From Corynebacterium choanae (lineage in GTDB: Bacteria; Actinomycetota; Actinomycetes; Mycobacteriales; Mycobacteriaceae), in assembly GCF_003813965.1 (NCBI RefSeq), contig NZ_CP033896.1, forward strand, positions 62,001-126,000: DNA of 64,000 nt, given 5' to 3'. The notes below the pieces were generated by a model, which was not told the origin of the DNA, searched no databases, and saw nothing but the letters and a program-made list of their open reading frames with translations. The stretch's first letter is position 1, and the number at the start of each line of letters is the position of its first letter. The translations under genes were made by a program, and so were the position numbers. Below, piece after piece: positions 38,296 through 47,661 of the stretch.

Positions 38296-39978
38296 GTGTA
38301 CCCTTCCCGCCCTTTGCTGCCCCGTGATCTTGTGGGCTGTCGCTACGCTGTTCATCAACGAACCAGGTGGCCGCATGCGGCACCAACAGAGGCAACACTG
38401 CGCCGCGCGGGAAGAGCAGCCGCCGTTCGTGACGATGTGTTTGCGCTGCTACCCGACAAACCGGCACCCGGCGAGCCCGGTGCGTTTCGCCGAATAGATA
38501 TCGATGCATGGCTAATTGCTGATGGTCTCGGGGAACCAGAGGTGTTGCCGGTGCACCTGCCAGGGGCACAAGGACACACCGCCACGCCAACCCCGATCCG
38601 GGAATCGGAAACAGCAACACCAAGTACGACAGAAACAGCCGAAACATTAGAAGAAGCAGCCACCCGCTGGTGGTTTGGGCAGGCCTACACCTTGGAAGCA
38701 ATGGCCGCTGGGGCGACAATCATCACTGGTGCGCGGCTCAGCGTCACCGTTGACGGCCAAGAATTTCAACTAGCAATCGACGTCCTTGTAAAAAACGGGG
38801 ACACCTATCTGCCTGTGCTGCTGTCCCAGCATCGGGTTGCCCGCCCCCACGCCGGGGCATCCCAGCTCCTCATCGGCACGAAACGGCTTGGACTTGCTGC
38901 ACCAGTGCGGGGACCGTGGAAGATGAAACATCACGCCCACGACGGGTATCGCATCGCACTCGCTGGGCTGGCCTTAACCAGTCTCGGATTTACCTGCCCC
39001 CATGTGGCGGTCATCGGGCAAGACAAAACCCGGGCATTTCTCGTCAACCCGGTCGACTATGAACGCGCCCTCCACGGGGCGATTGCAGTAGCAATCCCGA
39101 ACCATCCCCAACGCGTAAAACAATGCGCAAGCTGCCGCTTCTTCTTCGACTGTGGTCCGAAACTGCACCAGCTTGACGATATTTCACTGGTGCTTCCCGG
39201 ACAGAAAGCCGCACCGTACCGGGAAGCAGGAATCACCACTGTTGACCAGCTGAGCCGCATCAACGACAGCAATGGTCGAAAAGCCCGCGCCTGGCAGCAG
39301 GGCATCACCGCGTATCTTCGAACAGATGCACAGCTGCCGCCACTACGGGACATCGAAATAGATGTCGATGTGGAAAGCTATCTTGATCGCGGCGCCTACC
39401 TGTGGGGCGCCTTTGACGGTCGTGAATATCGCAGCTTCCACACCTTCCAAGGATTAGGGCAACCCCACGAAGCTTCCGCCTTCGCCCAGTTTTGGGACTA
39501 CATATCCACCACCATTACTACAGCAACCGCCGCCGGGAACACCGTTGGCGTGTACTGTTTTGCCGCAGGAGGGGAAAACCATTGGCTTCGCTCCCAGGCA
39601 GCCCGCTTCGGTGGAATCACTACCGCGGAAGGGCTCACCTGCCCGGATACGGCGACCATCGAGGAGTTTATCGCCTCACCATATTGGATTGACGTGTTCA
39701 GCCAAGTGAAACGCTGCCTCGATTCCCCGGAAGGATTGGGGCTGAAAATAGTTGCCCCACTGGCCGGATTCCACTGGGATAGCGACGACATTGATGGTGA
39801 ACGCTCCCTGCACTACTATCGCATCGCCCGCGGCTTCATCACCGACCCGCAGCTCACCGCCGACGATGCCCAACAGCTACTCATTAGCTACAACCGGGGG
39901 GATGTGCGGGCAACAAGTGCGGTGCGGCATTGGTTGCATGCGGGCGCGCCGGGCATCCCCCATGAACAGCAGATTTAA
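38296..39978 (+). CDS. RecB/Cas4-like Fe-S protein with RNase H-like domain (TM0106 family)
   Basis: Putative DNA-processing protein. Residues 1 to about 290 resemble the RecB-type nuclease of the TM0106 group. Four cysteines are spaced as in Cas4/AddB iron-staple nucleases: Cys15, then Cys277, Cys280 and Cys286 (C-x2-C-x5-C). In the catalytic region Asp162 is kept (A-I-D-V-L-V), but the downstream acidic-x-Lys motif is replaced by V-L-L-S-Q-H (174-179). Residues 350-560 look like an RNase H-type 3'-5' exonuclease with D-V-E (358-360) in D-V-D-V-E-S-Y-L. A disordered Thr/Glu-rich insert sits at about 90-120. GTG 38296 is used; no strong ribosome site. The fold is likely; activity is uncertain. 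Confidence 0.75.
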   Translation: MYPSRPLLPRDLVGCRYAVHQRTRWPHAAPTEATLRRAGRAAAVRDDVFALLPDKPAPGEPGAFRRIDIDAWLIADGLGEPEVLPVHLPGAQGHTATPTPIRESETATPSTTETAETLEEAATRWWFGQAYTLEAMAAGATIITGARLSVTVDGQEFQLAIDVLVKNGDTYLPVLLSQHRVARPHAGASQLLIGTKRLGLAAPVRGPWKMKHHAHDGYRIALAGLALTSLGFTCPHVAVIGQDKTRAFLVNPVDYERALHGAIAVAIPNHPQRVKQCASCRFFFDCGPKLHQLDDISLVLPGQKAAPYREAGITTVDQLSRINDSNGRKARAWQQGITAYLRTDAQLPPLRDIEIDVDVESYLDRGAYLWGAFDGREYRSFHTFQGLGQPHEASAFAQFWDYISTTITTATAAGNTVGVYCFAAGGENHWLRSQAARFGGITTAEGLTCPDTATIEEFIASPYWIDVFSQVKRCLDSPEGLGLKIVAPLAGFHWDSDDIDGERSLHYYRIARGFITDPQLTADDAQQLLISYNRGDVRATSAVRHWLHAGAPGIPHEQQI

Positions 39979-40047
39979 CTCCTTACATTGCTGCAGGGAC
40001 GGCAATATTTGGCCTGCCGGTAACGATAAACAGCTGCAGAAATAGCG

Positions 40048-40078
40048 ATCGCCGCCAGGGGATATCCCTGACGGCGAT
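40048..40078. terminator. Hairpin between convergent genes
   Basis: atcgccgccaggg (40048-40060) pairs with ccctgacggcgat (40066-40078) with one mismatch and a five-base loop, followed by gaaaagcc. It lies between the nuclease-like gene and the PorB-like gene, so it probably ends both transcripts. Confidence 0.55.
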
Positions 40079-40149
40079 GAAAAGCCTGTTGTGGCAGCGC
40101 GGGTTATGGCGCAGTCACATTCCGTGCACGCTGCTGCCTTGTGAAAATC

Positions 40150-40488
40150 CTAGGAAGAACCGAACAGTCCGGAGCTACCCGAGGAGATCGTCTTGTTTTC
40201 CTCGATGAGGTTGCAGTACTCGGCCAGCCGCAGGTTGTGGTTGATGTACTGCTTGAGCTGCTTGTCTTGCTCTTCGGTCAGTGGCTTACCAACGGCCTCA
40301 ATGTACTTTTCGCTGTACAGACGGCTGAACTGGTATGCAGTTTTGTTCAGCAAGCCAGCTTCGGCCATGTCGGCCTTAATTTGGGTGCAGTTAATCTTGT
40401 CGGTGGCGATTTCTGCCTGGGCGGCGGGGGCAACAATACCGGTTGCAACGGTGGCGCAAGCCGCAGCGATCATCAAAGCGCGTTTCAT
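40150..40488 (-). CDS. Small exported protein with two cysteines, PorB/PorC-like
   Basis: Secreted or envelope protein of 112 residues. A strong Sec signal ends A-A-Q-A, giving a mature protein from Glu26. The mature part is predicted helical, with one cysteine near each end (Cys34 in K-I-N-C-T-Q-I-K and Cys92 in L-A-E-Y-C-N-L-I-E-E), and the motif A-D-M-A-E-A-G-L-L. Corynebacterial PorB/PorC anion porins are similarly small helical proteins with a terminal disulfide, and this is the best guess, not a firm assignment. The tail is Ser/Gly-rich. ATG 40488 follows aaaggag at a good distance; an earlier in-frame start at 40503 is inside that site. Confidence 0.55.
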   Translation of the reverse strand: MKRALMIAAACATVATGIVAPAAQAEIATDKINCTQIKADMAEAGLLNKTAYQFSRLYSEKYIEAVGKPLTEEQDKQLKQYINHNLRLAEYCNLIEENKTISSGSSGLFGSS

Positions 40489-40836
40489 GCGCTCTCCTTT
40501 CACAATGTGTCGACGTCCTGGAATGGGCAGAGATCTGTCCGGTTTTTTTGAGAAAAACCCAGAATGTGAACACGATTTACACGATGTTGAGCTGTAAACA
40601 CAGCAATGCAGCAGTATCTTACCTGCACACCCCTATGAGATCACAGCAGTCACTTGCGTAACAGACGTAAATGGGGGTGGAACAGATGCTGTACCACAGT
40701 CTTTGCCGGGTAACACCTGCATCCCCAGCGAAGGTTCATGCTCGCTGTGGAAATAATGATCGGCCGGATTGCTGCGGTATGTACCACACCAATCCAGCCG
40801 TTACCGCTCACAGGTCACTCGCAGGTGACCGTTGGG
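40489..40836. other. Intergenic region between PorB-like gene and sodA
   Basis: About 350 bases with no gene recognised. It should contain the promoter of the PorB-like gene, in the AT-rich part near 40540-40600, and the 3' end of the sodA transcript. No clear terminator was identified. Confidence 0.35.
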
Positions 40837-41439
40837 TTACTTTGCAGCGCCAGCGTACCGCTCGGCAACATCATCCCAGTTGATGACGTTCCACACAGCG
40901 GTGACATAGTCAGCCTTGACGTTCTTGTACTGCAGGTAGAAAGCATGCTCCCACATGTCGAGCATGAGCAGCGGGGTGAGGTTCACCGAGATGTTGCCCT
41001 GCTGATCGTAGAGCTGCTCGATAACGAGACGCTTACCAATGTGATCCCAGCCAAGCACTGCCCAACCGGAGCCCATGAGACCCAGTGCAGCAGCAGAGAA
41101 GTGTGCCTTGAACTTTTCAAAGGAACCAAAGTCACGGTTGATAGCTTCAGCAAGCTCGCCGGTTGGTTCACCGCCACCGTTCGGGCTTAAGTTCTGCCAG
41201 AAAATGGAGTGGTTGGTGTGGCCACCCAGGTTGAACGCGAGGGTGCGGGACAGGGCAGCAACTTCCTCGCCGATGGTGCCGTTTTCGCGTGCCTTCTCCA
41301 GGGCGGCAAGGGCAGCATTGGCGCCGTTGACATAGCCCGCATGGTGCTTGTCGTGGTGCAGCCGCATGATTTCGCCGGAGATATGTGGCTCGAGCGCATC
41401 GTAGTCGTAGGGCAGGTCAGGAAGTTCGTAAACAGCCAT
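40837..41439 (-). CDS. sodA: Superoxide dismutase, Mn/Fe family
   Basis: Converts superoxide to oxygen and hydrogen peroxide. The 200-residue protein has the four metal ligands in their usual settings: M-R-L-H-H-D-K-H-H near residue 28, N-H-S-I-F-W, and the [11 protein letters not shown] signature carrying Asp and His. G-S-G-W-A-V-L-G and the general sequence favour manganese, as in C. glutamicum SodA. ATG 41439 is in the conserved place before [10 protein letters not shown]. No signal peptide is present. It is divergent from msrA, another oxidative-defence gene. Confidence 0.96.
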   Translation of the reverse strand: MAVYELPDLPYDYDALEPHISGEIMRLHHDKHHAGYVNGANAALAALEKARENGTIGEEVAALSRTLAFNLGGHTNHSIFWQNLSPNGGGEPTGELAEAINRDFGSFEKFKAHFSAAALGLMGSGWAVLGWDHIGKRLVIEQLYDQQGNISVNLTPLLMLDMWEHAFYLQYKNVKADYVTAVWNVINWDDVAERYAGAAK

Positions 41440-41857
41440 GATTACTGGAAGTCCTCTCATCGAGACTTGTCAAGATTTTGCTACGCAGTAAGTAGTTCGC
41501 ACGCTGCAGGTTTTTTAATAGCGGTGCTATTTCAACCCGCAACGTGGTGCGTGACCGCCAACTATAGGTGCATTCGGGGCAAATTCCCACCCAATGCGAG
41601 GAAATTGTTATCAATCGGTGATTGCGGTCTATTGGTGACGAAGCCTACTTTGCGCAGCGCAGTGGCTATAAGCGGGTGTGTTGAAGGAAGGGGATGGGAC
41701 AAGACTGTCGGGGGTACACACCGGTTTAGCAATGCCGATTGCTGGGAACAGGAGAGGGCGAGTGCGCGTTGCATTCGATGTGTCGCTCAGCCGGATCCAC
41801 ATTATGTTGGGGTTAGCTACCGGCTGAACCATAGTGTTGACAAACGTTGAAAGGTGG
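41440..41857. other. Divergent sodA-msrA promoter region
   Basis: 418 bases without a gene. Both oxidative-stress genes must be transcribed from here. No inverted repeat or consensus promoter stood out to me. Confidence 0.4.
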
Positions 41858-42547
41858 ATGACGCACGTGGGATGGTTATTTGAACGGAATACACAGCCGG
41901 TGACTGCGGAAACAGCGCTGCACGGCGGCACACATCCCGTGCTCACCGACCCGCAGCCGCATGCGGTGCTAGGAACACCGATCACCGGACCTTGGGCTGC
42001 TACCCAGCGCAGCGTACTTATCGGCATGGGTTGCTATTGGGGTGCGGAGAAACTGTTTTGGAATCAGCCAGGGGTGCTGTCTACTTCCGTCGGGTTTGCA
42101 GGCGGATTCACCCCGCACCCCACCTATCGGGAAGTATGCACGGGGCGTACCGGTCACGCAGAGGTAGTCGAAGTGGTGTATGACCCGGCACAAACCACGT
42201 TGGCGCAATTGTTGGCGGTCGCGCTTGAGCAGCATGATCCCACCCAGCTCAATCGGCAAGGCAATGATGTCGGCACCCAGTATCGGTCGGCGATTTATAC
42301 CACTGGGGAGGATGCAGCCGAAGATCTTCAGGTCGCCCAGCAGTTGGTGAAAACCTTCGGGGAGCGGCTGCAGGCGGCTGGCTTTGGGTTGATTACCACC
42401 GAGGTGCGCCAGTTGGCTGAGACGCCGGCTGGCGAATATTACCGTGCCGAAGATGAGCATCAGCAGTACCTGGCGAAGAATCCGGAAGGCTATTGTCCGG
42501 TGCACGCCACCGGGGTGCGCTGCTCCACCGATCCGACGGTGAACTAG
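41858..42547 (+). CDS. msrA: Peptide methionine-S-sulfoxide reductase
   Basis: Repairs oxidised methionine (S-isomer) in proteins. The 229-residue protein has a 45-residue N-terminal extension, catalytic Cys59 in G-M-G-C-Y-W-G-A-E, the family segment H-D-P-T-Q-L-N-R-Q-G-N-D-V-G-T-Q-Y-R-S, and C-terminal Y-C-P-V-H-A-T-G-V-R-C with possible resolving cysteines. The length matches actinobacterial MsrA. ATG 41858 is close to aaaggtgg; a GTG nine bases later is a possible alternative. Divergent from sodA. Confidence 0.95.
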   Translation: MTHVGWLFERNTQPVTAETALHGGTHPVLTDPQPHAVLGTPITGPWAATQRSVLIGMGCYWGAEKLFWNQPGVLSTSVGFAGGFTPHPTYREVCTGRTGHAEVVEVVYDPAQTTLAQLLAVALEQHDPTQLNRQGNDVGTQYRSAIYTTGEDAAEDLQVAQQLVKTFGERLQAAGFGLITTEVRQLAETPAGEYYRAEDEHQQYLAKNPEGYCPVHATGVRCSTDPTVN

Positions 42548-43005
42548 TGGCATGCCGGGGTGGTTGGCTGCACCATCTGCATGGAAACGGACATAATCGG
42601 GCACGATCGGGCAGTTTTTGGCCAGCGTTATCCCAGCGAAGATGAGAAAAATGTCACCATTGGCAGTGTTCTTGGGGCAAGTTTCCGGATATTTTCCGCC
42701 CGCCGACCGTGGAGAAACTGCTGTTCAATGGGTAAATTCCCGTCACAACCAACGCTGCTAGTGAAGTAAGACACATTTCCTTTTGGGTGTTGGGTTTGTT
42801 TCCGAACAGGGCATAATAGGTGCCAAGACTCCAACCGTGGGCGCGGGGACACGTTGCTGCGGCAGGACTATCAGGTAGGCGACATCGTCATTGTCGCCGG
42901 CTTGCTGCAGCAGCATCGGCCACAGTCGCAATTATCGTTCCGTAACGATGAGCTTTGTAACAAAGACAAGCCCATGGACGAATCGGTGTGAAGGGAAAAC
43001 GCCAC
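42548..43005. other. Intergenic region upstream of ldh
   Basis: About 460 bases without a gene. A promoter-like ttgggt (42790-42795), 16-base spacer and cataat (42812-42817) are seen. Two perfect small palindromes lie nearer the gene at 42934-42949 and 42953-42965. Confidence 0.45.
42934..42965. promoter_or_regulatory. Two tandem palindromes upstream of ldh
   Basis: atcgtt-ccgt-aacgat (42934-42949) and ctttg-taa-caaag (42953-42965) are perfect inverted repeats three bases apart, ending 40 bases before the ldh start. They are placed where an operator or 5'-UTR structure would act. In C. glutamicum ldhA is repressed by SugR and LldR; which factor would bind here is unknown. Confidence 0.4.
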
Positions 43006-43950
43006 ATGAAGGTCAGTGCAGGAAACAAGGTTGTTCTTATCGGCGCCGGCGATGTCGGAATTGCCTACGCGTTCAGCTTGGTGAACCAGGGGTTCTGTGA
43101 CCACCTGGCAATCATCGATATCGATGAAAAGAAGCTCGAAGGCAATGTCATGGACCTCAACCACGGTGTGGTGTGGGCACGCTCCCGGACGAAGGTCACC
43201 AAGGGCACCTACGCTGACTGTGAAGACGCCGCCATGGTTGTGCTGTGTGCAGGTGCCGCACAGAAGCCAGGCGAAACCCGTCTGCAGCTTGTCGACAAAA
43301 ATATGCACATTCTCAAGGGCATTGTTGACCAGGTGATGGGCAACGGCTTCGACGGGATCTTCCTCGTTGCCTCCAACCCGGTGGACGTGCTGACCTATGC
43401 TGTGTGGAAGTACTCCGGTCTGCCGGCACACCGCGTCATCGGTTCCGGTACGATTCTCGACTCGGCTCGGTTCCGCTACATGCTCGGTGAGATGTATGAG
43501 GTTGCCCCGACTTCAGTACACGCTTACATCATCGGTGAACACGGCGACACCGAATTGCCGGTGCTCTCCTCGGCCACCATTGCAGGTGTGTCGATGCGCA
43601 AGCAGCTGGAGAAAGATCCGACGCTGGAAGCGAAGCTGGAAAAGATTTTCGAAGACACCCGCGACTCGGCGTACACCATCATCGACGCGAAGGGTTCCAC
43701 CTCCTACGGTATCGGTATGGGGCTGGCCCGCATCACCCGTGCCATTATCCAAAACCAGGATGTGGCACTGCCGGTTTCTGCACTGCTGCGCGGCGAATAT
43801 GGTCAGCAGGACATCTATATCGGCACCCCAGCGATTATCAACCGCAAGGGTATTCGTCGTGTCGTTGAGCTGGAACTCACCGAACACGAACAGGAACGTC
43901 TCCAAAAGTCTTGCGACACGCTGCGGGAAGTACAGTCGAAGTTCTTCTAA
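43006..43950 (+). CDS. ldh: L-lactate dehydrogenase
   Basis: NADH-dependent interconversion of pyruvate and L-lactate in fermentation. The 314-residue protein has the dinucleotide motif L-I-G-A-G-D-V-G near residue 12, [10 protein letters not shown], substrate Arg in L-D-S-A-R-F-R, and the catalytic His in [11 protein letters not shown]. The coenzyme loop Q-K-P-G-E-T-R-L and glutamine/arginine pattern distinguish it from malate dehydrogenase. ATG 43006 gives the C. glutamicum length and follows aaggga; an in-frame GTG at 42988 is ahead of that site. A hairpin downstream probably ends transcription. Confidence 0.96.
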   Translation: MKVSAGNKVVLIGAGDVGIAYAFSLVNQGFCDHLAIIDIDEKKLEGNVMDLNHGVVWARSRTKVTKGTYADCEDAAMVVLCAGAAQKPGETRLQLVDKNMHILKGIVDQVMGNGFDGIFLVASNPVDVLTYAVWKYSGLPAHRVIGSGTILDSARFRYMLGEMYEVAPTSVHAYIIGEHGDTELPVLSSATIAGVSMRKQLEKDPTLEAKLEKIFEDTRDSAYTIIDAKGSTSYGIGMGLARITRAIIQNQDVALPVSALLRGEYGQQDIYIGTPAIINRKGIRRVVELELTEHEQERLQKSCDTLREVQSKFF

Positions 43951-44009
43951 CCACAGCTAAGGTTTGCAACGATCCTGGTGGTAGTCGCCGCCGGGTGCTG
44001 TAGCTTATG

Positions 44010-44058
44010 ACACCACCTTTGTTCCGTGCAGGGTTGCCGCATTGAACACAGGTGGTGT
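44010..44058 (+). terminator. Terminator downstream of ldh
   Basis: acaccacct (44010-44018) pairs with aggtggtgt (44050-44058), extended by tgttc/gaaca across one mismatch, around a 19-base loop. A modest T-rich tail (catttcttt) follows. Confidence 0.6.
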
Positions 44059-44185
44059 TGCGCATTTCTTTGGCCGTATACCGCAGTGTGCGCAGTGCCT
44101 GTGGACTGTGCACCTGCCGGCGATTGTTAGGATGAATCACAACGGACATCGCCACCCAGGTGGGTAACTGACAAGGAGGCGCCCG

Positions 44186-44953
44186 GTGCGTCAAGCATTG
44201 CCGAAGATTGTGGCACACCGTGGTGACAGCGGTATCCACTGTGAGAATTCGCTGCAAGCCTTCGAGTCGGCGTTTGCTTCCGGGGCGGACGTTGTCGAAT
44301 GTGATCTGCGGCTTAGCAGCGGCGGCACCCCGATCGTGTTTCACGATAAAACCGTTGACCGCATGACGCGGGCATCGGGTTTGGTCAGTGACCGCCGCTA
44401 CCGGGATTTTTTGGCGCTTGAATATGCCGCGGATCCGACTGCCCAACCACTGGGGTTGGCGAGCCTGTTGGCGCTTGCCGCACAGTTCCCGGACACTGAA
44501 GTGTTCCTTGAAACAAAGTCGCATCCTTGGCAGGGCAGTGCGTTGGAAGAACGCATCGCCACAGTGGTGCACCGATCCGCTATTGATCCGGCCCGGTTGG
44601 CGGTGATCTCGTTTGATCCGCGTTCGCTGCGGACGATGCGCCGCCTTGCCCCGGCGGTACGCCGAGTGTTGCTGCGCCGGGACTGGTGGCCGGGACGCTG
44701 GCCGTTGCCTACTGCCGGCTGTGATCTGGCGGGGGTTGGCATGTCGAAAGAAACAATTGCGGATGGTAAAGCACCGTGGCCGACGGCCGGGCTGCGCTAT
44801 GTATGGACTGCGAATACTGCTGAAGACCTCACCGCGGCATTGTCGGCCCCGGTGGATTATGTGGCCACGGATTATCCTGCTCGGGCGATGACGATCCGCC
44901 AGCAGCTGGCTGCACAAAACCTGGCGGAGCAGTTGCCGGAAAACCACTGCTGA
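44186..44953 (+). CDS. glpQ: Glycerophosphodiester phosphodiesterase
   Basis: Hydrolyses glycerophosphodiesters, releasing glycerol-3-phosphate and an alcohol. The 255-residue TIM-barrel protein has the GDPD motifs I-V-A-H-R-G-D-S (His11, Arg12), C-E-N-S-L-Q-A-F, the acidic pair V-V-E-C-D-L-R-L, and V-F-H-D-K-T-V-D-R-M-T, all needed for metal binding and catalysis. No signal peptide is present, so it is cytoplasmic. GTG 44186 sits seven bases after aaggagg, a near-ideal ribosome site. Confidence 0.94.
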   Translation: MRQALPKIVAHRGDSGIHCENSLQAFESAFASGADVVECDLRLSSGGTPIVFHDKTVDRMTRASGLVSDRRYRDFLALEYAADPTAQPLGLASLLALAAQFPDTEVFLETKSHPWQGSALEERIATVVHRSAIDPARLAVISFDPRSLRTMRRLAPAVRRVLLRRDWWPGRWPLPTAGCDLAGVGMSKETIADGKAPWPTAGLRYVWTANTAEDLTAALSAPVDYVATDYPARAMTIRQQLAAQNLAEQLPENHC

Positions 44954-45173
44954 ACTGGTGGAGAGGCGTTGGTGCTGGCGGGGGAACCGAGTGGTGTGAG
45001 TGGGAACACTGCACCAGGTTGTGCGTTGCCATTTGCTGCGGCTGTCCAGGTGAGATGGCAAGAGTCGGCGGGTGGTTTCGCTGCACGGTGACCACTGGTG
45101 GTGGGGGAGTTTTTACCGCCAACGGTGGCCGGGTCATGGTGTTGCGGCACTTACCAGGTATATTTGAACAATT

Positions 45174-46085
45174 ATGGCGAAAAAGAAGCGTAAAGAGTCC
45201 CTCCCCGAGGGTATGAGCCGCCGTCAGGCGAAACTAGCAGCCCGTGCCGCTGAGCGGGAAGCCCTGCAGCGGGATCCGCGTCCCTATGCGGGACTGGCAA
45301 TGGAATGCGACCTGGTTGCGTTGCAGGAATTTGTGCCTTCCGCAGTAGCTTCCGTGCAGGTAGCCGGGGTAGATGAACCTGTGCATCTGTGCACGGTGCT
45401 GCCCGGGGCGATCGCCGCATTGGTGCGGGAAGAAGAAGACGGCGCTGGCCGGTATGTTGCCCTGCAGGTGCAGGCACACTCCCACAACCCGGGTCGTGAC
45501 CTGGCATATGCCCTGAACTGGGTGAAAGATGCGACCCCTGGGCAGACCCTGTCCTCGACTGCTGCCGACGGCAGCCAGCCAGCATTAACTGAGCTGCTGG
45601 CAGCTGACCAGCAGCTGGCACCGGAAGCACACCAGGATTTCAACTGGTGGCTGCCGAAGGATGCTGATCCGCGTGCTGTTGCCAACCGTGGCCTGCAAGC
45701 TGCCAACGACTCCATCATTCCTTCCTACAAAGTGGAAGCGGATGTCGACGGTGTGTGCTGGTGGGTGGATGCCGGCGACAAGGCACACATCCGCTGGGTG
45801 CGAGCCGACCAGGAAGACGCCCTGCTTGCCGCATTGGCACGCATCGCAGCTGCCGGCAACCTCAACCTGGGTGACGGCACCAAGTTCGCTGGTGTGTTCC
45901 GTACCCACGGGATTCTGGTGCCAGTGTTCGACCTTGATCCGACTGTTGAACACCACACCTACAAGGATGCGTTGGAGCAGCTGAACCAGCTGTTGGCCAA
46001 GGAAGTCGCCAACGATGCGCAGCTGACCAGCGACGAACGCCGCCAGCTGGACAACATCAAGTCCCGTCAGGTGACTATCCGCTAA
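45174..46085 (+). CDS. DUF5926-family protein
   Basis: Function unknown; conserved across actinobacteria. The 303-residue protein begins with a basic M-A-K-K-K-R-K and an Ala/Arg/Glu helix, then R-P-Y-A-G-L-A-M-E-C-D-L-V-A-L-Q-E-F-V-P-S-A, the recognisable start of this family. A mixed alpha/beta body follows, with F-N-W-W-L-P-K-D and W-W-V-D-A-G-D. The C-terminus is predicted helical. ATG 45174 is clear although the upstream ribosome site is weak (aggtatatttg region). It is followed by a strong terminator. Confidence 0.82.
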   Translation: MAKKKRKESLPEGMSRRQAKLAARAAEREALQRDPRPYAGLAMECDLVALQEFVPSAVASVQVAGVDEPVHLCTVLPGAIAALVREEEDGAGRYVALQVQAHSHNPGRDLAYALNWVKDATPGQTLSSTAADGSQPALTELLAADQQLAPEAHQDFNWWLPKDADPRAVANRGLQAANDSIIPSYKVEADVDGVCWWVDAGDKAHIRWVRADQEDALLAALARIAAAGNLNLGDGTKFAGVFRTHGILVPVFDLDPTVEHHTYKDALEQLNQLLAKEVANDAQLTSDERRQLDNIKSRQVTIR

Positions 46086-46106
46086 CCCAAGGTTGCGCCG
46101 CGAACG

Positions 46107-46145
46107 AAGCCGCGCCCACAGCAGGTGTTGTGGGCGCGGCTTTAG
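46107..46145. terminator. Bidirectional terminator
   Basis: A perfect 14-bp GC-rich stem (aagccgcgcccaca at 46107-46120 with its complement at 46129-46142) with an eight-base loop. Its own ends supply the A-run and T-run. It separates the convergent DUF5926 and LCP genes. Confidence 0.85.
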
Positions 46146-46187
46146 TCATAGGTTTTCGGGGTGGGGCAGCCTACTGCGAATCGATGG

Positions 46188-47591
46188 CTACCAATTCGCC
46201 CCAAGTGAGTTAAACAACTCGTAGGCGGCTGGATCCTCCCAAGTCACCACACTGCCCACCTCGGTGTCGAGGAATGATCCGATGGGTACTGTTTCGGTTG
46301 CTGGCTGTTGTAGCAGTGCTTTAGCTGCGGGAAGCAGCTGCCACACATGGTCACCGGTGCCCAATGTCACACTGGCGGCGCCAGCTTTCATCAGCGGAAT
46401 CAGCCGGAAGGGGTTGAGCCATACAGCTGGGCTGGCAATGGTATCGACTAGGGCGGCAATAAATGCCCGTTGATGTTCAACACGATCTAAGTCGCCGCGG
46501 GCAAAATTCCGGGAACGAACATAGCCTAGGGCGGCAGGGCCTGCTAGTGACTGGCAGCCGGCGGGCAAGTTAATGTTGGCCAGCGGATCATCGATCGGTT
46601 CTTCAAGACACATGGTGACCCCGCCGACAGCATCGACGATCGCTGCGAATCCGCCGAAACCGATCTCCATATAGTGGTCGATTCTAAGTCCTGTCGAGTT
46701 TTCCACGGTGGTGGCCAGCAGTTGCGGACCGCCGAAGGTAAACGCCGCATTGATCTTGTCGAATCCGTATCCGGGGATTTCCACATAGGAGTCCCGCGGA
46801 ATACTCAACAGTGTTGCGGGGGTGCCACGCTCCAGGTGCAGCACCATGATGGTGTCGGTGCGGGTTGATCCAAGATCACCGCCGGTGCCCAGGGTTTGCA
46901 CCTGCTGCTCGGTGAGGCCGGTGCGGGAATCTGAGCCGACCAGCAACCAGTTCGTGCCGCGGGTTTGACCGATATGCGGCGCCGGGCTGGCGGCAACCCG
47001 GTTGATTGAAGAGTCAACCGCCAACATTGCCGCCCCCAGAGCCAATACCGTCACCACAATGAGGGTGAGCAGTTTGGTGATACAGCCCCGCCCAGTGCGG
47101 CGGCGCCGCGGGCGGCGTTTTTCTGCTCGGCCAGTCGGCGCCGGTGGCACCGGTGGGGTGGCTGGCCTGCTGGGGGCAACTGGCTGTGCCTGCCGCCACC
47201 GCTGCGCGCTGCCCTGGTTAGTCGTCGGTGGTGTGGTGGGCAGCGGTAACGCCCGGGTGGCATTGTCCACCGGTGCGGGGGTGCCAAAGCCTGCCTGTGG
47301 GGCATGTGCCGCCCCAGTTTGCGGATAGCGGCGTTCATTCCCCGGCGAGCGTGGCGTACCGCGGCGGTACCCATCCGCGGATGGCTGATCAGGGGATTGT
47401 GGGCGAGCCGGGTGTTGGTTTCCCGACACAGGTGGCGTTGTCGCCGGTTTCCCGGGTGGGGGTGGCGGCACATTGCTGTGCCGACGACGAACTGGCCGCC
47501 CATAGCGATCCCGCAATATCCGCCCATAGCGGTCACGGTGATACTCGTCCCCAGCAGGAGGCTGCGGCCGCGAGGTGCCCTGCGAATTCAT
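46188..47591 (-). CDS. LytR-CpsA-Psr (LCP) family glycopolymer transferase
   Basis: Membrane-anchored enzyme that in this group of bacteria attaches arabinogalactan or other polymers to peptidoglycan. The 467-residue protein has a cytoplasmic Pro/Arg-rich disordered N-terminus of about 165 residues, one membrane span at about 168-190, and the extracytoplasmic LCP domain: W-L-L-V-G-S-D-S-R, R-T-D-T-I-M-V-L-H, S-I-P-R-D-S-Y-V-E-I-P and Y-V-R-S-R-N-F-A-R-G-D-L-D-R, holding the Asp/Arg residues that bind the prenyl-pyrophosphate. ATG 47591 follows gtgg. It lacks the C-terminal LytR_C domain seen in some paralogues. The CPBP protease gene ends 70 bases upstream. Confidence 0.92.
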   Translation of the reverse strand: MNSQGTSRPQPPAGDEYHRDRYGRILRDRYGRPVRRRHSNVPPPPPGKPATTPPVSGNQHPARPQSPDQPSADGYRRGTPRSPGNERRYPQTGAAHAPQAGFGTPAPVDNATRALPLPTTPPTTNQGSAQRWRQAQPVAPSRPATPPVPPAPTGRAEKRRPRRRRTGRGCITKLLTLIVVTVLALGAAMLAVDSSINRVAASPAPHIGQTRGTNWLLVGSDSRTGLTEQQVQTLGTGGDLGSTRTDTIMVLHLERGTPATLLSIPRDSYVEIPGYGFDKINAAFTFGGPQLLATTVENSTGLRIDHYMEIGFGGFAAIVDAVGGVTMCLEEPIDDPLANINLPAGCQSLAGPAALGYVRSRNFARGDLDRVEHQRAFIAALVDTIASPAVWLNPFRLIPLMKAGAASVTLGTGDHVWQLLPAAKALLQQPATETVPIGSFLDTEVGSVVTWEDPAAYELFNSLGANW

Positions 47592-47661
47592 GCCACCATG
47601 ATACTGCTGATACGAAAGTGACAGCAGGGGGCTGGAATCGCAGGTGGTGGAAACCGGTGGG

